Source: Streptomyces sp. PTY087I2 (lineage in GTDB: Bacteria; Actinomycetota; Actinomycetes; Streptomycetales; Streptomycetaceae). Taken from it: 64,000 nucleotides of DNA. The notes under the pieces were generated by a model, which was given only the letters and a program-made list of their open reading frames with translations, had not been told where the DNA came from and made no database searches. The first letter of the stretch is position 1. Each line of letters opens with the position of its first letter. The stretch lies in the NCBI RefSeq assembly GCF_001687325.1, contig NZ_LZRD01000019.1, forward strand, positions 241,776 to 305,775. Direction: 5' to 3'. This document shows positions 50,477 to 59,074 of the stretch, piece by piece. Both the position numbers and the translations under genes were made by a program.

Positions 50477-51691
50477 TCACCAGTCGTGGATGCTGCCGTC
50501 CTGAAGCCGGTTCACCGGAAGGTACGCCGCCTCGTACGGATGCGCCGCCGCCAGCTTCTCGTCGAGCTCCACGCCGAGGCCCGGTTCCTCGCCCGGGTGC
50601 AGATGGCCGTCGGCGAACGTGTAGGCGTGCGGGAAGACCTCTTCGGTCAGCGGAGTGTGGCCCGAGTACTCCTGGATGCCGAAGTTGTGTATCGCCAGGT
50701 CGAGATGGACGGCCGCCGCCATCCCCACCGGCGAGATGTCCTCGGGGCCGTGCACGGCGCTCTTGATCTGGTATTGCGCCGCGAAGTCGAAGAGCCTCCG
50801 CAGCGGTGTGACCCCGCCGAAGTGCGTGACCGCGGAGCGGACGTAGTCGATCAACTGCTCGGTGATCAGCGTCTGGTAGTCGTGCAGGGTGTTGAAGACC
50901 TCGCCGACCGCCAGCGGCGTCGTCGAGTGCCGGCGGACCAGCCTCAGCCCCTCCTGGTTCTCCGCGGGCGTGCAGTCCTCCAGCCAGAAGGGCCGGTAGG
51001 GCTCCAGGTCCTTGGCGAGGCGCGCGGCCTGCACCGGGGTGAGCCGGTGGTGCGCGTCGTGCAGGAGCGGCAGCTCGGGGCCGAACTCCGCCCGTACCGC
51101 CTCGAACACGGCCGGCATGTGCCGCAGATAGGCGTCGGTGTCCCAGTCCTCCACCAGCGGGCGGGCCTGCTGATGGAGGACCGGCGTGCCGTCGCCGCTC
51201 GTACCGTGCACCCCGTACACGGCCTTCAGGCCCGGGACGCCGGACTGGATGCGCACGGCCGGATAGCCCTCGCCGAGACGGGCGCGCACCGAATCGAGCA
51301 GCTCCGGCAGGTCGCGGCCGTTGGCGTGACCGTAGGTGCGCACCCGCTCCCGGCTGGCGCCGCCGAGGAGCTGGTACAGCGGGAGGCCCGCGACCTTGGC
51401 CTTGATGTCCCACAACGCGGTGTCCACGGCGGCGATCGCGGCCATCGTCACCGGGCCGCGCCGCCAGTAGGCGCCACGGTAGAGGTACTGCCAGGTGTCC
51501 TCGATACGGTGCGGATCGCGGCCGAGGAGCAGCGGGGCCACGTGGTCGTTCAGATAGCTGACGACGGCCAGCTCCCGGCCGTTGAGGGTGGCGTCGCCCA
51601 GCCCCGTGACGCCCTCGTCGGTCGTCAGCCTGAGCGTGACGAAATTGCGGCCGGGGCTGGTGACGACGGTCTTCGCGTCGATGATCTTCAT
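50477..51691 (-). CDS. manD: D-mannonate dehydratase (enolase superfamily, ManD)
   Basis: A 404-residue protein, the exact length typical of ManD. GLGDATLNGRELAVVSYLNDHVAPLLLGRDP, YRGAYWRRGPV, TYGHANG and LHDAHHRLTPVQAARLAK, plus GEVFNTLHDYQ, are family segments with the metal-binding acids. It dehydrates D-mannonate to KDG (some members act on gluconate). Lies between the LacI gene and the GH16 gene on the same strand; 2-keto-3-deoxygluconate could feed the aldolase at 43365 after phosphorylation. Confidence 0.85.
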   Translation of the reverse strand: MKIIDAKTVVTSPGRNFVTLRLTTDEGVTGLGDATLNGRELAVVSYLNDHVAPLLLGRDPHRIEDTWQYLYRGAYWRRGPVTMAAIAAVDTALWDIKAKVAGLPLYQLLGGASRERVRTYGHANGRDLPELLDSVRARLGEGYPAVRIQSGVPGLKAVYGVHGTSGDGTPVLHQQARPLVEDWDTDAYLRHMPAVFEAVRAEFGPELPLLHDAHHRLTPVQAARLAKDLEPYRPFWLEDCTPAENQEGLRLVRRHSTTPLAVGEVFNTLHDYQTLITEQLIDYVRSAVTHFGGVTPLRRLFDFAAQYQIKSAVHGPEDISPVGMAAAVHLDLAIHNFGIQEYSGHTPLTEEVFPHAYTFADGHLHPGEEPGLGVELDEKLAAAHPYEAAYLPVNRLQDGSIHDW

Positions 51692-51749
51692 GTGAACTGC
51701 TCTCTCCGAAACGGTCGGCCCATGCGGCCACTTCGGTCCGTTCGGCCCG

Positions 51750-52763
51750 TCAGGTACTGGAACGCTTCACCAGATGCGTGGGCAGGATCAGTGGGCCCGC
51801 GGCCCGGCCCGCGACGATCGCGACGAGCATCCGGGCCATCTCCCGCCCGAGGTCCCGGATGGGCTGGTGGATCGTGGTGAGCGCCGGCTCGGTGAGCTGC
51901 GCGACGGCGAGGTCGTCGAAGCCGACCACGCCCACGTCCCCGGGCACCGACCGGCCGGCTCCGCGCAACGCGCGCAACGCGCCCGCCGCCATGTTGTCGT
52001 TGGCCGCGAACACCCCGTCCAGGTCCGGATGCGCTTCCAGCAACCGGGCCATGGCGGCGGCTCCGGCGGCTTCGGAGAAGTCACCCGCCTCGGGCGGACG
52101 AGGCGTCAGACCGGCGAGCGTCATCGCTTCCCGGTAGCCGCGATGCCGGGCTCTGGCCACCTCGGTGTCCAGCGGCCCGCAGATCGTGACCACCCGGGTC
52201 CGCCCCCGCGCGAGCAGGTGCTCCGTCGCGTCCCGCGCGCCGCCGACGTTGTCGATGTCCACGTACCACCGCGGTTCGAAGTCCACCGGGCGCCCGCCGA
52301 AGACGACCGGCAGCGGGCTCTCCTTGGCGATCCGGGCCAGGGGGTCGTCCTCGTGCGACGCCGTCAGCATCACCCCGTCGACGGCCCGGGAACGCACCAG
52401 CCGCTCCACCCGCTCCCGGCCGCGCGGGGTGGCGGCCACGCACAGCATCATGTGCAGGTCGGCCTCCTCCAGGGCGCCGGCCACTCCGGCGATGACCTGC
52501 CCGAAGAACGGGTCCGTCAGCACCTCCGGGTCGTCCCGCGAGATGACCAGCGCGGCCGCGCCCGCCTGACGCGTGGCCAGGGCGCGCGCCTTCGGATTCG
52601 GTACGTAGCCGAGCTTCCTGATCGCCTTCTCGACGGACTCGCGCTTGGCCCGGCTGACATGGGGGGCGTTGTTGATCACCCGGGAGGCCACCGACCGCGA
52701 CACACCGGCCAGCGCGGCCACCTCGTCGAGCGTGGCGTGGCGCTGCGGCAGTTCCTCGGCCAT
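51750..52763 (-). CDS. LacI-family repressor
   Basis: A 337-residue regulator. ATLDEVAALAGVSRSVASRVINNAPHVS is the helix-turn-helix, then SRAKRESVEKAIRKLGYVPN hinge, and a periplasmic-binding-like effector domain (GVMLTASHED, DNVGGARDATEHLLARG, VFAANDNMAAGALRAL). An inverted repeat TGGAAG-CC-CTTCCA lies 29 bp upstream, and related sites precede the GH16 gene, so it likely controls glucan use and itself. Confidence 0.9.
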   Translation of the reverse strand: MAEELPQRHATLDEVAALAGVSRSVASRVINNAPHVSRAKRESVEKAIRKLGYVPNPKARALATRQAGAAALVISRDDPEVLTDPFFGQVIAGVAGALEEADLHMMLCVAATPRGRERVERLVRSRAVDGVMLTASHEDDPLARIAKESPLPVVFGGRPVDFEPRWYVDIDNVGGARDATEHLLARGRTRVVTICGPLDTEVARARHRGYREAMTLAGLTPRPPEAGDFSEAAGAAAMARLLEAHPDLDGVFAANDNMAAGALRALRGAGRSVPGDVGVVGFDDLAVAQLTEPALTTIHQPIRDLGREMARMLVAIVAGRAAGPLILPTHLVKRSST

Positions 52764-52791
52764 GGAAACGGGCCTTCCCTCGCGATGGATC

Positions 52792-52805
52792 TGGAAGCCC
52801 TTCCA
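52792..52805. promoter_or_regulatory. LacI-type operator (TGGAAGCCCTTCCA)
   Basis: Perfect TGGAAG/CTTCCA arms with a CC centre, upstream of the LacI gene; resembles the two sites before the GH16 gene. Confidence 0.55.
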
Positions 52806-52869
52806 TTGTGGCCTGCCCGCGCGGAATTGTTTCAGACACCCACTGGGCCCCCGCGGTGCGGCTCCGCCG

Positions 52870-53280
52870 TCACACGGACTTGGCCGGAGGCTCTTCCGCC
52901 GTCGGGGGCTCGGTGGGCCAGCGGTCCGTCAGGTCTTCCGCGTACACCTGCGAGAGCGGCTGCGGGCCCACGTACTGCTGGCAGTTGCACCGGCCCGGCT
53001 CGTAGCGCAGCGGCTTCTTGTTCTCGTCCCAGGCGGTCGCCACCTCGACCTGCTCATGGCACCGGCCCTGCTTGTCGTGCTTGGCGAGATGGTGGGTGCA
53101 GCCGCACACCGGCTCCGGCGGCCTGTTCGCGGCCTCGATCGCGAGCTGCTTCTGCGTCGTCGCCTTCAGAAGTTCCAGCTTCCGCTTGTGACGCTTGCGC
53201 AGAGCCTTGCGGACGGTGTCCTGGGTCCAGGCGAAGCCCCCGACCCAGAAGAAGATGAGAATCCACCAGAACCAGCTCAT
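52870..53280 (-). CDS. Small membrane protein with cysteine-rich tail
   Basis: A 136-residue protein. One N-terminal membrane segment (SWFWWILIFFWVGGF, residues 2-16), a basic cytoplasmic helix (RKALRKRHKRKLELLKATTQ), then CGCTHHLAKHDKQGRCHEQ and GRCNCQQYVGP, cysteine/histidine sets that may bind a metal. ATG at 53280 after GGGGAGG. No function known; the Cys arrangement is like a small zinc domain. Confidence 0.7.
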   Translation of the reverse strand: MSWFWWILIFFWVGGFAWTQDTVRKALRKRHKRKLELLKATTQKQLAIEAANRPPEPVCGCTHHLAKHDKQGRCHEQVEVATAWDENKKPLRYEPGRCNCQQYVGPQPLSQVYAEDLTDRWPTEPPTAEEPPAKSV

Positions 53281-53425
53281 CGCGTTTTCCTCCCCGTTGT
53301 CCCCACGCCCTCTCGCCGCACGGTATTTCACCTGCGCGCCGGCCCCTTGGCGTGCTCTGCTGCCCGCGGCCATTGTTCCCCACCCGCACGGGCGGGAACG
53401 TACCGGCCCTGAGACGCGGGGAGTG

Positions 53426-53932
53426 ATGCGGGTGGCGGAGCACGTGTACGTGGACGGGTCCGAGGCGCCGGGAGCGGTACGGGTACGCCGGGCGACGGCC
53501 GGGGACGCGGAGGCCGTCACGCGGGTCTTCCTGGACTCCCGGGCCGCCGCCATGCCCTGGCTGCCCCGGATCCACAGCGACGCGGACACCCTCGCCTGGA
53601 TCACCCATGTCGTCCTGCCCACCAGCACCGCGGTGTGGGTGGCCGAAGCGGGCGGAGAAGGCGGGGAGGTTCTCGGGTTCGCCGTGCTCGCCGGGCGTGA
53701 CGAGCTCGATCATCTCTATCTGCGGCCCGACGCGCTGCGGCGGGGGATCGGGAGCCGGCTGCTGGCCGAGGTGCGCGGGGCCGTCGACGGGCCGATCCGT
53801 CTGTACGTGTTCCAGCGCAACGCCGCCGCCCGTGCCTTCTACGAGCGGCACGGGTTCACCGCCGTCGCGTTCGACGACGGCGGCCGCAACGAGGAGAACG
53901 AGCCGGACGTGCTGTACCGCTGGGCGCCCTGA
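53426..53932 (+). CDS. GNAT-family acetyltransferase
   Basis: A 168-residue protein. RVRRATAGDAEAVTRVFLDS, DELDHLYLRPDALRRGIGSRLL (acetyl-CoA-binding RxxGxG/A loop) and LYVFQRNAAARAFYERHGF are the GNAT motifs. It transfers acetyl from acetyl-CoA to an amine, with unknown substrate. ATG at 53426 (a GTG three bases earlier is also in frame). Confidence 0.85.
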   Translation: MRVAEHVYVDGSEAPGAVRVRRATAGDAEAVTRVFLDSRAAAMPWLPRIHSDADTLAWITHVVLPTSTAVWVAEAGGEGGEVLGFAVLAGRDELDHLYLRPDALRRGIGSRLLAEVRGAVDGPIRLYVFQRNAAARAFYERHGFTAVAFDDGGRNEENEPDVLYRWAP

Positions 53933-53939
53933 CGGTGAC

Positions 53940-54842
53940 TCAGATGACCGGCGGGCGCCCCAGCCGCGTCATCTGCCACACCGTGGCCCAGCGCATCGGG
54001 CGCCGCTCCCCGCACGGGGTCCGGACGCCCTCGGCGAAGCCGCCCGCCCAGGCCCGCAGGCCCTTCGGGTCGCGGGTGCGGGCGAGGGTGAGCAGGGTCC
54101 AGGTGCCGAGGTAGGCGGGGACCAGGGGGAAGGGCAGATTGCGGCGGGCCAGCCAGACGCGGTTGCGGGCCGTCATCCGGTAGTAGACCGCGTGCCGGGC
54201 CGGGCTCGTTTTCGGGTGCTGGAGCAGCAGCTCGGGGTCGTACTCCACCTTCCAGTCGGCGTCCAGCGCCCGCCAGGCCAGGTCCGTCTCCTCGTGGGTG
54301 AAGAAGAACTCCGCGGGCCACAGACCGGTCTCCGCCAGCATCTTCATCGAGAACGCGTGGCCGCCGCCCAGGAACGCCGTGACCGGGCCGCCGCGCATCG
54401 GGTCGCCCGCCCGCAGGCGCGGCACATGGCGGCGCTGCGTCTCGCCGGTCTCGTCGGCGATCCGGAAGCCGATGATGCCGAGCCGGTCGTCGGCCGCGAA
54501 GCGGTCCCGCACCCGGCGGAAGACGTCCTTGTCGACGAGCAGCCCGTCGTCGTCCAGCTCGATCACCACGTCCACGTCGCCGATCTCGGCGAGCCTGCGC
54601 AGCCCCTCGTTCCGGCCGCCCGGGCAGCCGAGGTTCTCCGGCAGCTCGATGGTGGTCACCCCGCCGTCGAGGTTCTCCAGGCCGGGCGTGGAGGAGTAGT
54701 CCGGGAGGGCCGTACCGTTGCCGATGATCACGAGCCGGGTGGGCCGGACGTCCTGCATGGCCACCGACGCCAGCAGCGCCTCGACCGCCTGCGGGCGGTC
54801 TCCCATGGTCACGATGGATACGCCGATGCGCGGTGCGGACAC
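53940..54842 (-). CDS. GT2-type glycosyltransferase (GT-A fold)
   Basis: A 300-residue protein. VSIVTMGDRPQAVEALLASV, LPENLGCPGGRNEGLRRL, VIELDDDGLL (DxD metal motif) and a FLGGGHAFSMKM acceptor-binding segment, ending in a long helical C-terminus. Transfers a sugar from a nucleotide donor, probably to a cell-envelope acceptor. Ends eight bases from the convergent GNAT gene. Confidence 0.85.
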   Translation of the reverse strand: MSAPRIGVSIVTMGDRPQAVEALLASVAMQDVRPTRLVIIGNGTALPDYSSTPGLENLDGGVTTIELPENLGCPGGRNEGLRRLAEIGDVDVVIELDDDGLLVDKDVFRRVRDRFAADDRLGIIGFRIADETGETQRRHVPRLRAGDPMRGGPVTAFLGGGHAFSMKMLAETGLWPAEFFFTHEETDLAWRALDADWKVEYDPELLLQHPKTSPARHAVYYRMTARNRVWLARRNLPFPLVPAYLGTWTLLTLARTRDPKGLRAWAGGFAEGVRTPCGERRPMRWATVWQMTRLGRPPVI

Positions 54843-54921
54843 GGTCGGTACTCCTGGAACTCGGCTGCCGGTGGCCGGCTGCTGGTCGGCAGCGGTGCCC
54901 GCGATCGTAACGCCTCGGTGT

Positions 54922-55593
54922 TCAGTCCGCGGTTACCGCCCGGCCATCCACCGGTCCGTCGCTGTTCAGCAGCGCGTACACGGCCATGTCGCGCCGCTCG
55001 TCGCCCACCTGCTGCCAGCCGCGCAGCAGCCCCTCCCGCCGGAAGCCGATGTCCTCGGCGATCCGGGCCGAGGCGGTGTTCCACGGCTCGATGTAGAGCT
55101 GGAGGCGCGGGACGCCGAGGTCGCGCAGTGCCCAGCCCGTCACCGTACGCAGCGCGGCCCGGGCGACGCCCTGGCCGCGGGCGAGGCCGGTGAGCCAGTA
55201 GCCGAGGGAGGCGCGGCCCTCGGGCAGGTCCCGGAGCCAGAGCCCGATCGCGCCGACCGGGCGGCGGTCCCGGGAGCGCACGATGGCGAACGGGTACCCC
55301 GCGCCGGTGGCCGCGCGCTCCCACTGCCTGCGGACGAACGCCTCGGCGGCGGCTTCGGAGTAGGGGGCCGGGATGGTGGTGATGAGCGGGATGTACGGGT
55401 CGAGCGAGGCCTCGCGGACCAGGGGGAGGTCGCTCATCTCCCAGGGGCGCAGGACGAAGTCCGGGCCCGCGGACATGCTCGGGACGGTCAGCGGCTCGGG
55501 GCCGGGGGCCTGGTCCGGGCCCGGGTCGGAGCCCGGGGCGGGGTCGCGGGCCGGGTCGGGGGCGGGGCTGGGGTCAGGCTCGGGAGCAGCCAT
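54922..55593 (-). CDS. GNAT acetyltransferase (RimJ-like) with Pro-rich N-terminus
   Basis: A 223-residue protein. After about 38 residues of PDPSPAPDPARDPAPGSD-type repeats, FVLRPWEMSDLPLVREA begins the GNAT fold; LGYWLTGLARGQGVARAALRTV binds acetyl-CoA and IEPWNTASARIAEDIGF is the RimJ-like tail. The ATG at 55593 has a GGGAGG site, so the repeat is probably translated; an internal Met39 is the alternative start. Confidence 0.75.
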   Translation of the reverse strand: MAAPEPDPSPAPDPARDPAPGSDPGPDQAPGPEPLTVPSMSAGPDFVLRPWEMSDLPLVREASLDPYIPLITTIPAPYSEAAAEAFVRRQWERAATGAGYPFAIVRSRDRRPVGAIGLWLRDLPEGRASLGYWLTGLARGQGVARAALRTVTGWALRDLGVPRLQLYIEPWNTASARIAEDIGFRREGLLRGWQQVGDERRDMAVYALLNSDGPVDGRAVTAD

Positions 55594-55702
55594 GTCCGTA
55601 TCCTCCCGCTGTCGATCCGGTTCCGCTTCCCGGGCCGGGGTCGGTTCCCCGAGCTGCTCCTGTTTCCGGGCCGGTTGCGCCCGCCCGGGAAACGGAACCG
55701 GC

Positions 55703-57160
55703 TCACCTGTCCTTCGGCCCCCGCGCCCCGCCCGCCAGGAAGTACCCGGCCAGTACCGCCCCGGCCAGCACCAGGGCCGAGTTGACCAGGATCGCGGTGG
55801 AGACGCCGGACAGTACCGCGTCGGGCCCGCTCGCGGACCCCATCCGGGCGGTGACCACCGCGCTCATCACCGGAATGCCGAGGGCGATGCCCACCTGCTG
55901 TGTCATCGTCGCCAGCCCGGTGGCCCGCCCCTGCTCCTCGTCCGGCAGGCCCGAGGTGGCCGTGACCATGAAGCCGACGATCATCAGCATGTTGCCGACG
56001 CCGCCGACGAACGTGGCCGCCAGCAGGAGCCAGATCCACGCCCCGGACGTGCCGAGCGCCACGAGGGAGAGCGTGGCGGCGGCCTGGACGCCGCCGCCCA
56101 GGACGATGGCGCGGCGGTCGCCGAAGCGGCCCACCGCCCGTCCGCCGAGCACCCCGCCGACGACCGTGCCCGCGCCGAGCACGCCGAACGCGAGGCCGGT
56201 GGCGAGTGCGGAGTAGCCCAGGACCTCCTGGAGGTAGAGGGTCAGCAGGAAGACCAGCGAGGTCTCGGTGACGAAGGCGATCAGCCCGGCGGTGTTGCCC
56301 CAGACGACGCTGCGCCGCTTCAGGATGCGGATCGGTACGAGCGGGGCGGCGGCCCGCTGCTCGATGCCGACGAACGCGGTCAGGAGGACGGCTCCGGCGG
56401 CCAGCGCGGCCAGGGTGGCCGGCCTGGTCCAGCCGGTCTCGCCGGCCCGGGTCAGCCCGAGGACGAGCAGCAGCAGCCCGCCGGTGACGGTGACCGCGCC
56501 GGGCACGTCCAGCCGGGGCCGCCGTTTCGGCCGCGAGTCGGTGATCACGGACGGGGCCAGGATCACGACGAGCGTCGCTATCGGTACGTTGATGAAGAAG
56601 GCCCAGCGCCAGGAGAGCAGGTCCGTCAGAAGCCCGCCGAGGATCGCCCCGGCGGTGAACCCGGCCGACATCAGGGCCCCGTTGAGCCCCAGCGCCCGTT
56701 CCCGCAGCGGCCCTTCCTTGAACGCGGTGGTCAGCAGCGCGAGTCCGGCCGGGGTGACCGCCGCGGTGGCCAGGCCTTGCAGCACCCGGGCGGTGAGCAG
56801 CACCTCGGGCGAGGTGGCGAGGCCGCCGAGCACGGAGGAGAGGCCGAGGACGGCCATACCGCCGACGAACAGGTTCTTGCGGCCGACGAGGTCGGCGACC
56901 CGGCCGAAGAGCAGCGTGAACCCGGCGGCGGCGAGCGCGAAGGAGGTGGCGATCCACTGGAGACCGGCGAGGGAGAAGCCGAGCCCTTCCCCGACGACGG
57001 GCAGCGCCACGTTCAGGATCGAGAAATCGACCGCGATCATGAACTGGGAGCCGAGCAGCAGGGCCAGGACGAGTTTCTGGCGGCCGGACATACGAGGGGC
57101 GGTGAGGGGAGGGCCGGCCGTGAGGTCCGCCGTGGACGCGTCGGTACGAGGTGTGGGCAT
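55703..57160 (-). CDS. MFS transporter, DHA2 type, partner of TetR at 57269
   Basis: A 485-residue transporter with about 14 membrane segments (VDFSILNVALPVVGEGLGFS, LFGRVADLVGRKNLFVGG, WRWAFFINVPIATLVVI, FLLTLYLQEVLGYS). Divergent from a TetR gene 108 bp away, the classic arrangement of a drug-inducible efflux pump. An inverted repeat between the genes is the probable operator. Substrate unknown. Confidence 0.85.
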   Translation of the reverse strand: MPTPRTDASTADLTAGPPLTAPRMSGRQKLVLALLLGSQFMIAVDFSILNVALPVVGEGLGFSLAGLQWIATSFALAAAGFTLLFGRVADLVGRKNLFVGGMAVLGLSSVLGGLATSPEVLLTARVLQGLATAAVTPAGLALLTTAFKEGPLRERALGLNGALMSAGFTAGAILGGLLTDLLSWRWAFFINVPIATLVVILAPSVITDSRPKRRPRLDVPGAVTVTGGLLLLVLGLTRAGETGWTRPATLAALAAGAVLLTAFVGIEQRAAAPLVPIRILKRRSVVWGNTAGLIAFVTETSLVFLLTLYLQEVLGYSALATGLAFGVLGAGTVVGGVLGGRAVGRFGDRRAIVLGGGVQAAATLSLVALGTSGAWIWLLLAATFVGGVGNMLMIVGFMVTATSGLPDEEQGRATGLATMTQQVGIALGIPVMSAVVTARMGSASGPDAVLSGVSTAILVNSALVLAGAVLAGYFLAGGARGPKDR

Positions 57161-57190
57161 GGCAGAGACGCCTTCCTGGACACGGGAACT

Positions 57191-57216
57191 CTTAATGGTT
57201 CTGTGGTTCCGTTAAG
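57191..57216. promoter_or_regulatory. Operator-like inverted repeat between MFS and TetR genes
   Basis: CTTAATGG...CCGTTAAG, 8-bp arms with one mismatch. A related half, GTTAATGGAAC, follows at 57246-57256, so two sites may exist. Confidence 0.5.
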
Positions 57217-57268
57217 GTGGGTGTCACCGTAGCAGGGGAGGCGTCGTTAATGGAACTGGAGACCCGTT

Positions 57269-57913
57269 ATGACTTCTGAAGGTGCTGGAGGCGCTGAAGG
57301 TGCCGACGCGGACGGAGTGGAGCCCGGCACCGTGCGTCCCGGCGGTCGCACCGCCCGGGTGCGCGAGGCGGTGCTGCGCGCGGCCGGTGACGCGCTGGTC
57401 GAGCACGGCTTCGACGGGCTCGACCTGGCCGATGTCGCCCGGCGGGCCGAGGTCGGCAAGACGACCGTCTACCGGCGCTGGTCCGCCCCCGCCGGGCTGG
57501 TCGCGGACCTGCTCACGGACATGGCCGAACAGTCCCTGCCGCGTACGGACACCGGATCCCTGGCCGAGGACCTGCGGGCCAACGCCCGCCTCGTGGTCCG
57601 CACGCTGACCGACCCCCGTCAAGGGGCTCTCTTCGTGGCCGTCATCGCGGCCGCCGCGTGCGATCCGCGTACCGCCGAAGCCCTGCACCGCTTCTACGCG
57701 GTGCGGATCGGGGAGTGGTCCGGCTGCGTCGAAGCGGCGGTCGAACGCGGTGAACTGCCCGCGGGTACGGACCCGGGCGAGGTGATCGCGGCGGTGTCGG
57801 CCCCGCTGTACTACCGGCTGCTCGCCAGTGGAGCCCCGCTGGACGAGGAGGTCGCCGACCGGGCGGCCGACGCTGCGGCCGCCGCCGCGCGGGCGGGCGT
57901 CTTCGTGCGGTGA
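57269..57913 (+). CDS. TetR-family regulator of the divergent MFS gene
   Basis: A 214-residue TetR protein. RTARVREAVLRAAGDALVEH-GFDGLDLADVARRAEVGKTTVYRRW is the DNA-binding part; LVVRTLTDPRQGALFVAVIAAAACDPRTA begins the effector domain (TetR_C, as in AcrR-type repressors of this arrangement). The first 25 residues are Gly/Glu/Pro low complexity. Presumably represses the adjacent efflux gene. Confidence 0.85.
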   Translation: MTSEGAGGAEGADADGVEPGTVRPGGRTARVREAVLRAAGDALVEHGFDGLDLADVARRAEVGKTTVYRRWSAPAGLVADLLTDMAEQSLPRTDTGSLAEDLRANARLVVRTLTDPRQGALFVAVIAAAACDPRTAEALHRFYAVRIGEWSGCVEAAVERGELPAGTDPGEVIAAVSAPLYYRLLASGAPLDEEVADRAADAAAAAARAGVFVR

Positions 57914-57979
57914 GGAGCGCGGGAGCCCACGGCGGGACCGGCCTCATAGCATCGAACGGGCCGTCGATAAAGTGGTGGA

Positions 57980-59002
57980 ATGATATTCGGTAAAGCCGGG
58001 TTCGGGGGAGCCGTCGCCGACTTCGAGGCGGCGGTGTCGGCGCAGGACGCCAAGCGGTCCGGCAAGGCGTTCGTCCGGTTGCAGGAGACTTTCGGGCAGG
58101 CCAAGGAGTCGGAGCTGCTGGCCGGCGGGCCGCGCCTCGCCGCCGTGCTGGAGCAGGTGCCGCCCGCCCCGCGTGCCGTCGTCGCCGTGCTCGTCGGGGC
58201 CTGCGTCGAACGCGGCGCGGACGCCGAGCGCTGCGCCCCGGCGGTGCTGGCCGGGCTGCGGGGGGCCCTGGAGCAGGCCGTGGCGTTCGCCGACGCCTGG
58301 GCCGCGACCGGGGGCGGCGCGTTTCCCGCCCCGGACGGCGGCGAGCCGGGCCCGGAGCTCGTCGAGCGGACCGGCTTCGAGGCGGCCGTCGGCTGGGTGA
58401 CGCTTCCCCAGTGGGAGATGGCCGCCGTCGCGATGCTCAACCACCCCGGCGTACGGCGGGAGGCCGGCTCGCGGGGCGACGCGCTGCGGCTGCTCGGCGC
58501 GGTGGAGCGGGCCTCCGGCCTGGAGTTGAAGTCCCTCGCCCATGCCCTTCTGGTGCTGGACGACGAACCGCTCGTCGCCCTTCACCGGGCGAGCGGCACG
58601 GGCTACCTCCTGCGGATCTCCGGCATCGGGGACAACTTCCAGCTGCACACCCTGCTCGCCGACGCGCTCATCGGCGGCGGCCATGTGGCGGGCCACGCGC
58701 CGTCGTCGCAGGAGGTGGCCGTCTGCCGGGAGACCCCCGGCCAGGTGGACACCGTGGGCTCCTTCGACCTGGTGGCCCCGGACGGTGAACTGATCTGGAA
58801 CGAGGGCACCCCCGCCGACATCCCCGTCGTCGACGGCGTCCGGCTGCTGGTCCTGGACGAGCCGTCGTACCGGCGGACCTGGCCCGCGGGCCGCTTCTTC
58901 CCCGGCATGCGTGGTGACGTCCTGCTGGAGCGCGCCCTCGACCCGGAGGAGACGGAGCGCTGGTACGCCCACGTCTCCCCGGCCGAGAACGCGACGGGCT
59001 GA
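57980..59002 (+). CDS. Conserved hypothetical protein
   Basis: A 340-residue protein I cannot assign. The first third is helical (FEAAVSAQDAKRSGKAFVRL, LAAVLEQVPPAPRAVVAVLVGACVE), the middle reads GFEAAVGWVTLPQWEMAAVAMLNHP, and the end is beta-rich (LQLHTLLADALIGGGH, GSFDLVAPDGELIWNEGTP, YRRTWPAGRFFPGMRGDVL). No signal peptide or membrane segment. Occurs in other streptomycetes as far as I recall. Confidence 0.65.
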   Translation: MIFGKAGFGGAVADFEAAVSAQDAKRSGKAFVRLQETFGQAKESELLAGGPRLAAVLEQVPPAPRAVVAVLVGACVERGADAERCAPAVLAGLRGALEQAVAFADAWAATGGGAFPAPDGGEPGPELVERTGFEAAVGWVTLPQWEMAAVAMLNHPGVRREAGSRGDALRLLGAVERASGLELKSLAHALLVLDDEPLVALHRASGTGYLLRISGIGDNFQLHTLLADALIGGGHVAGHAPSSQEVAVCRETPGQVDTVGSFDLVAPDGELIWNEGTPADIPVVDGVRLLVLDEPSYRRTWPAGRFFPGMRGDVLLERALDPEETERWYAHVSPAENATG

Positions 59003-59044
59003 GGCGGGCTTCCGGCCCGGATCAGCCCTGTACGCCGGAGGCCC

Positions 59045-59064
59045 GGCCGGGAACGCGCCCGGCC
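59045..59064. terminator. Hairpin between convergent genes
   Basis: Perfect GGCCGGG/CCCGGCC stem around AACGCG, in the 72-bp gap between the hypothetical protein gene and the PhzF gene. Confidence 0.5.
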
Positions 59065-59074
59065 CCGCCCCGCC

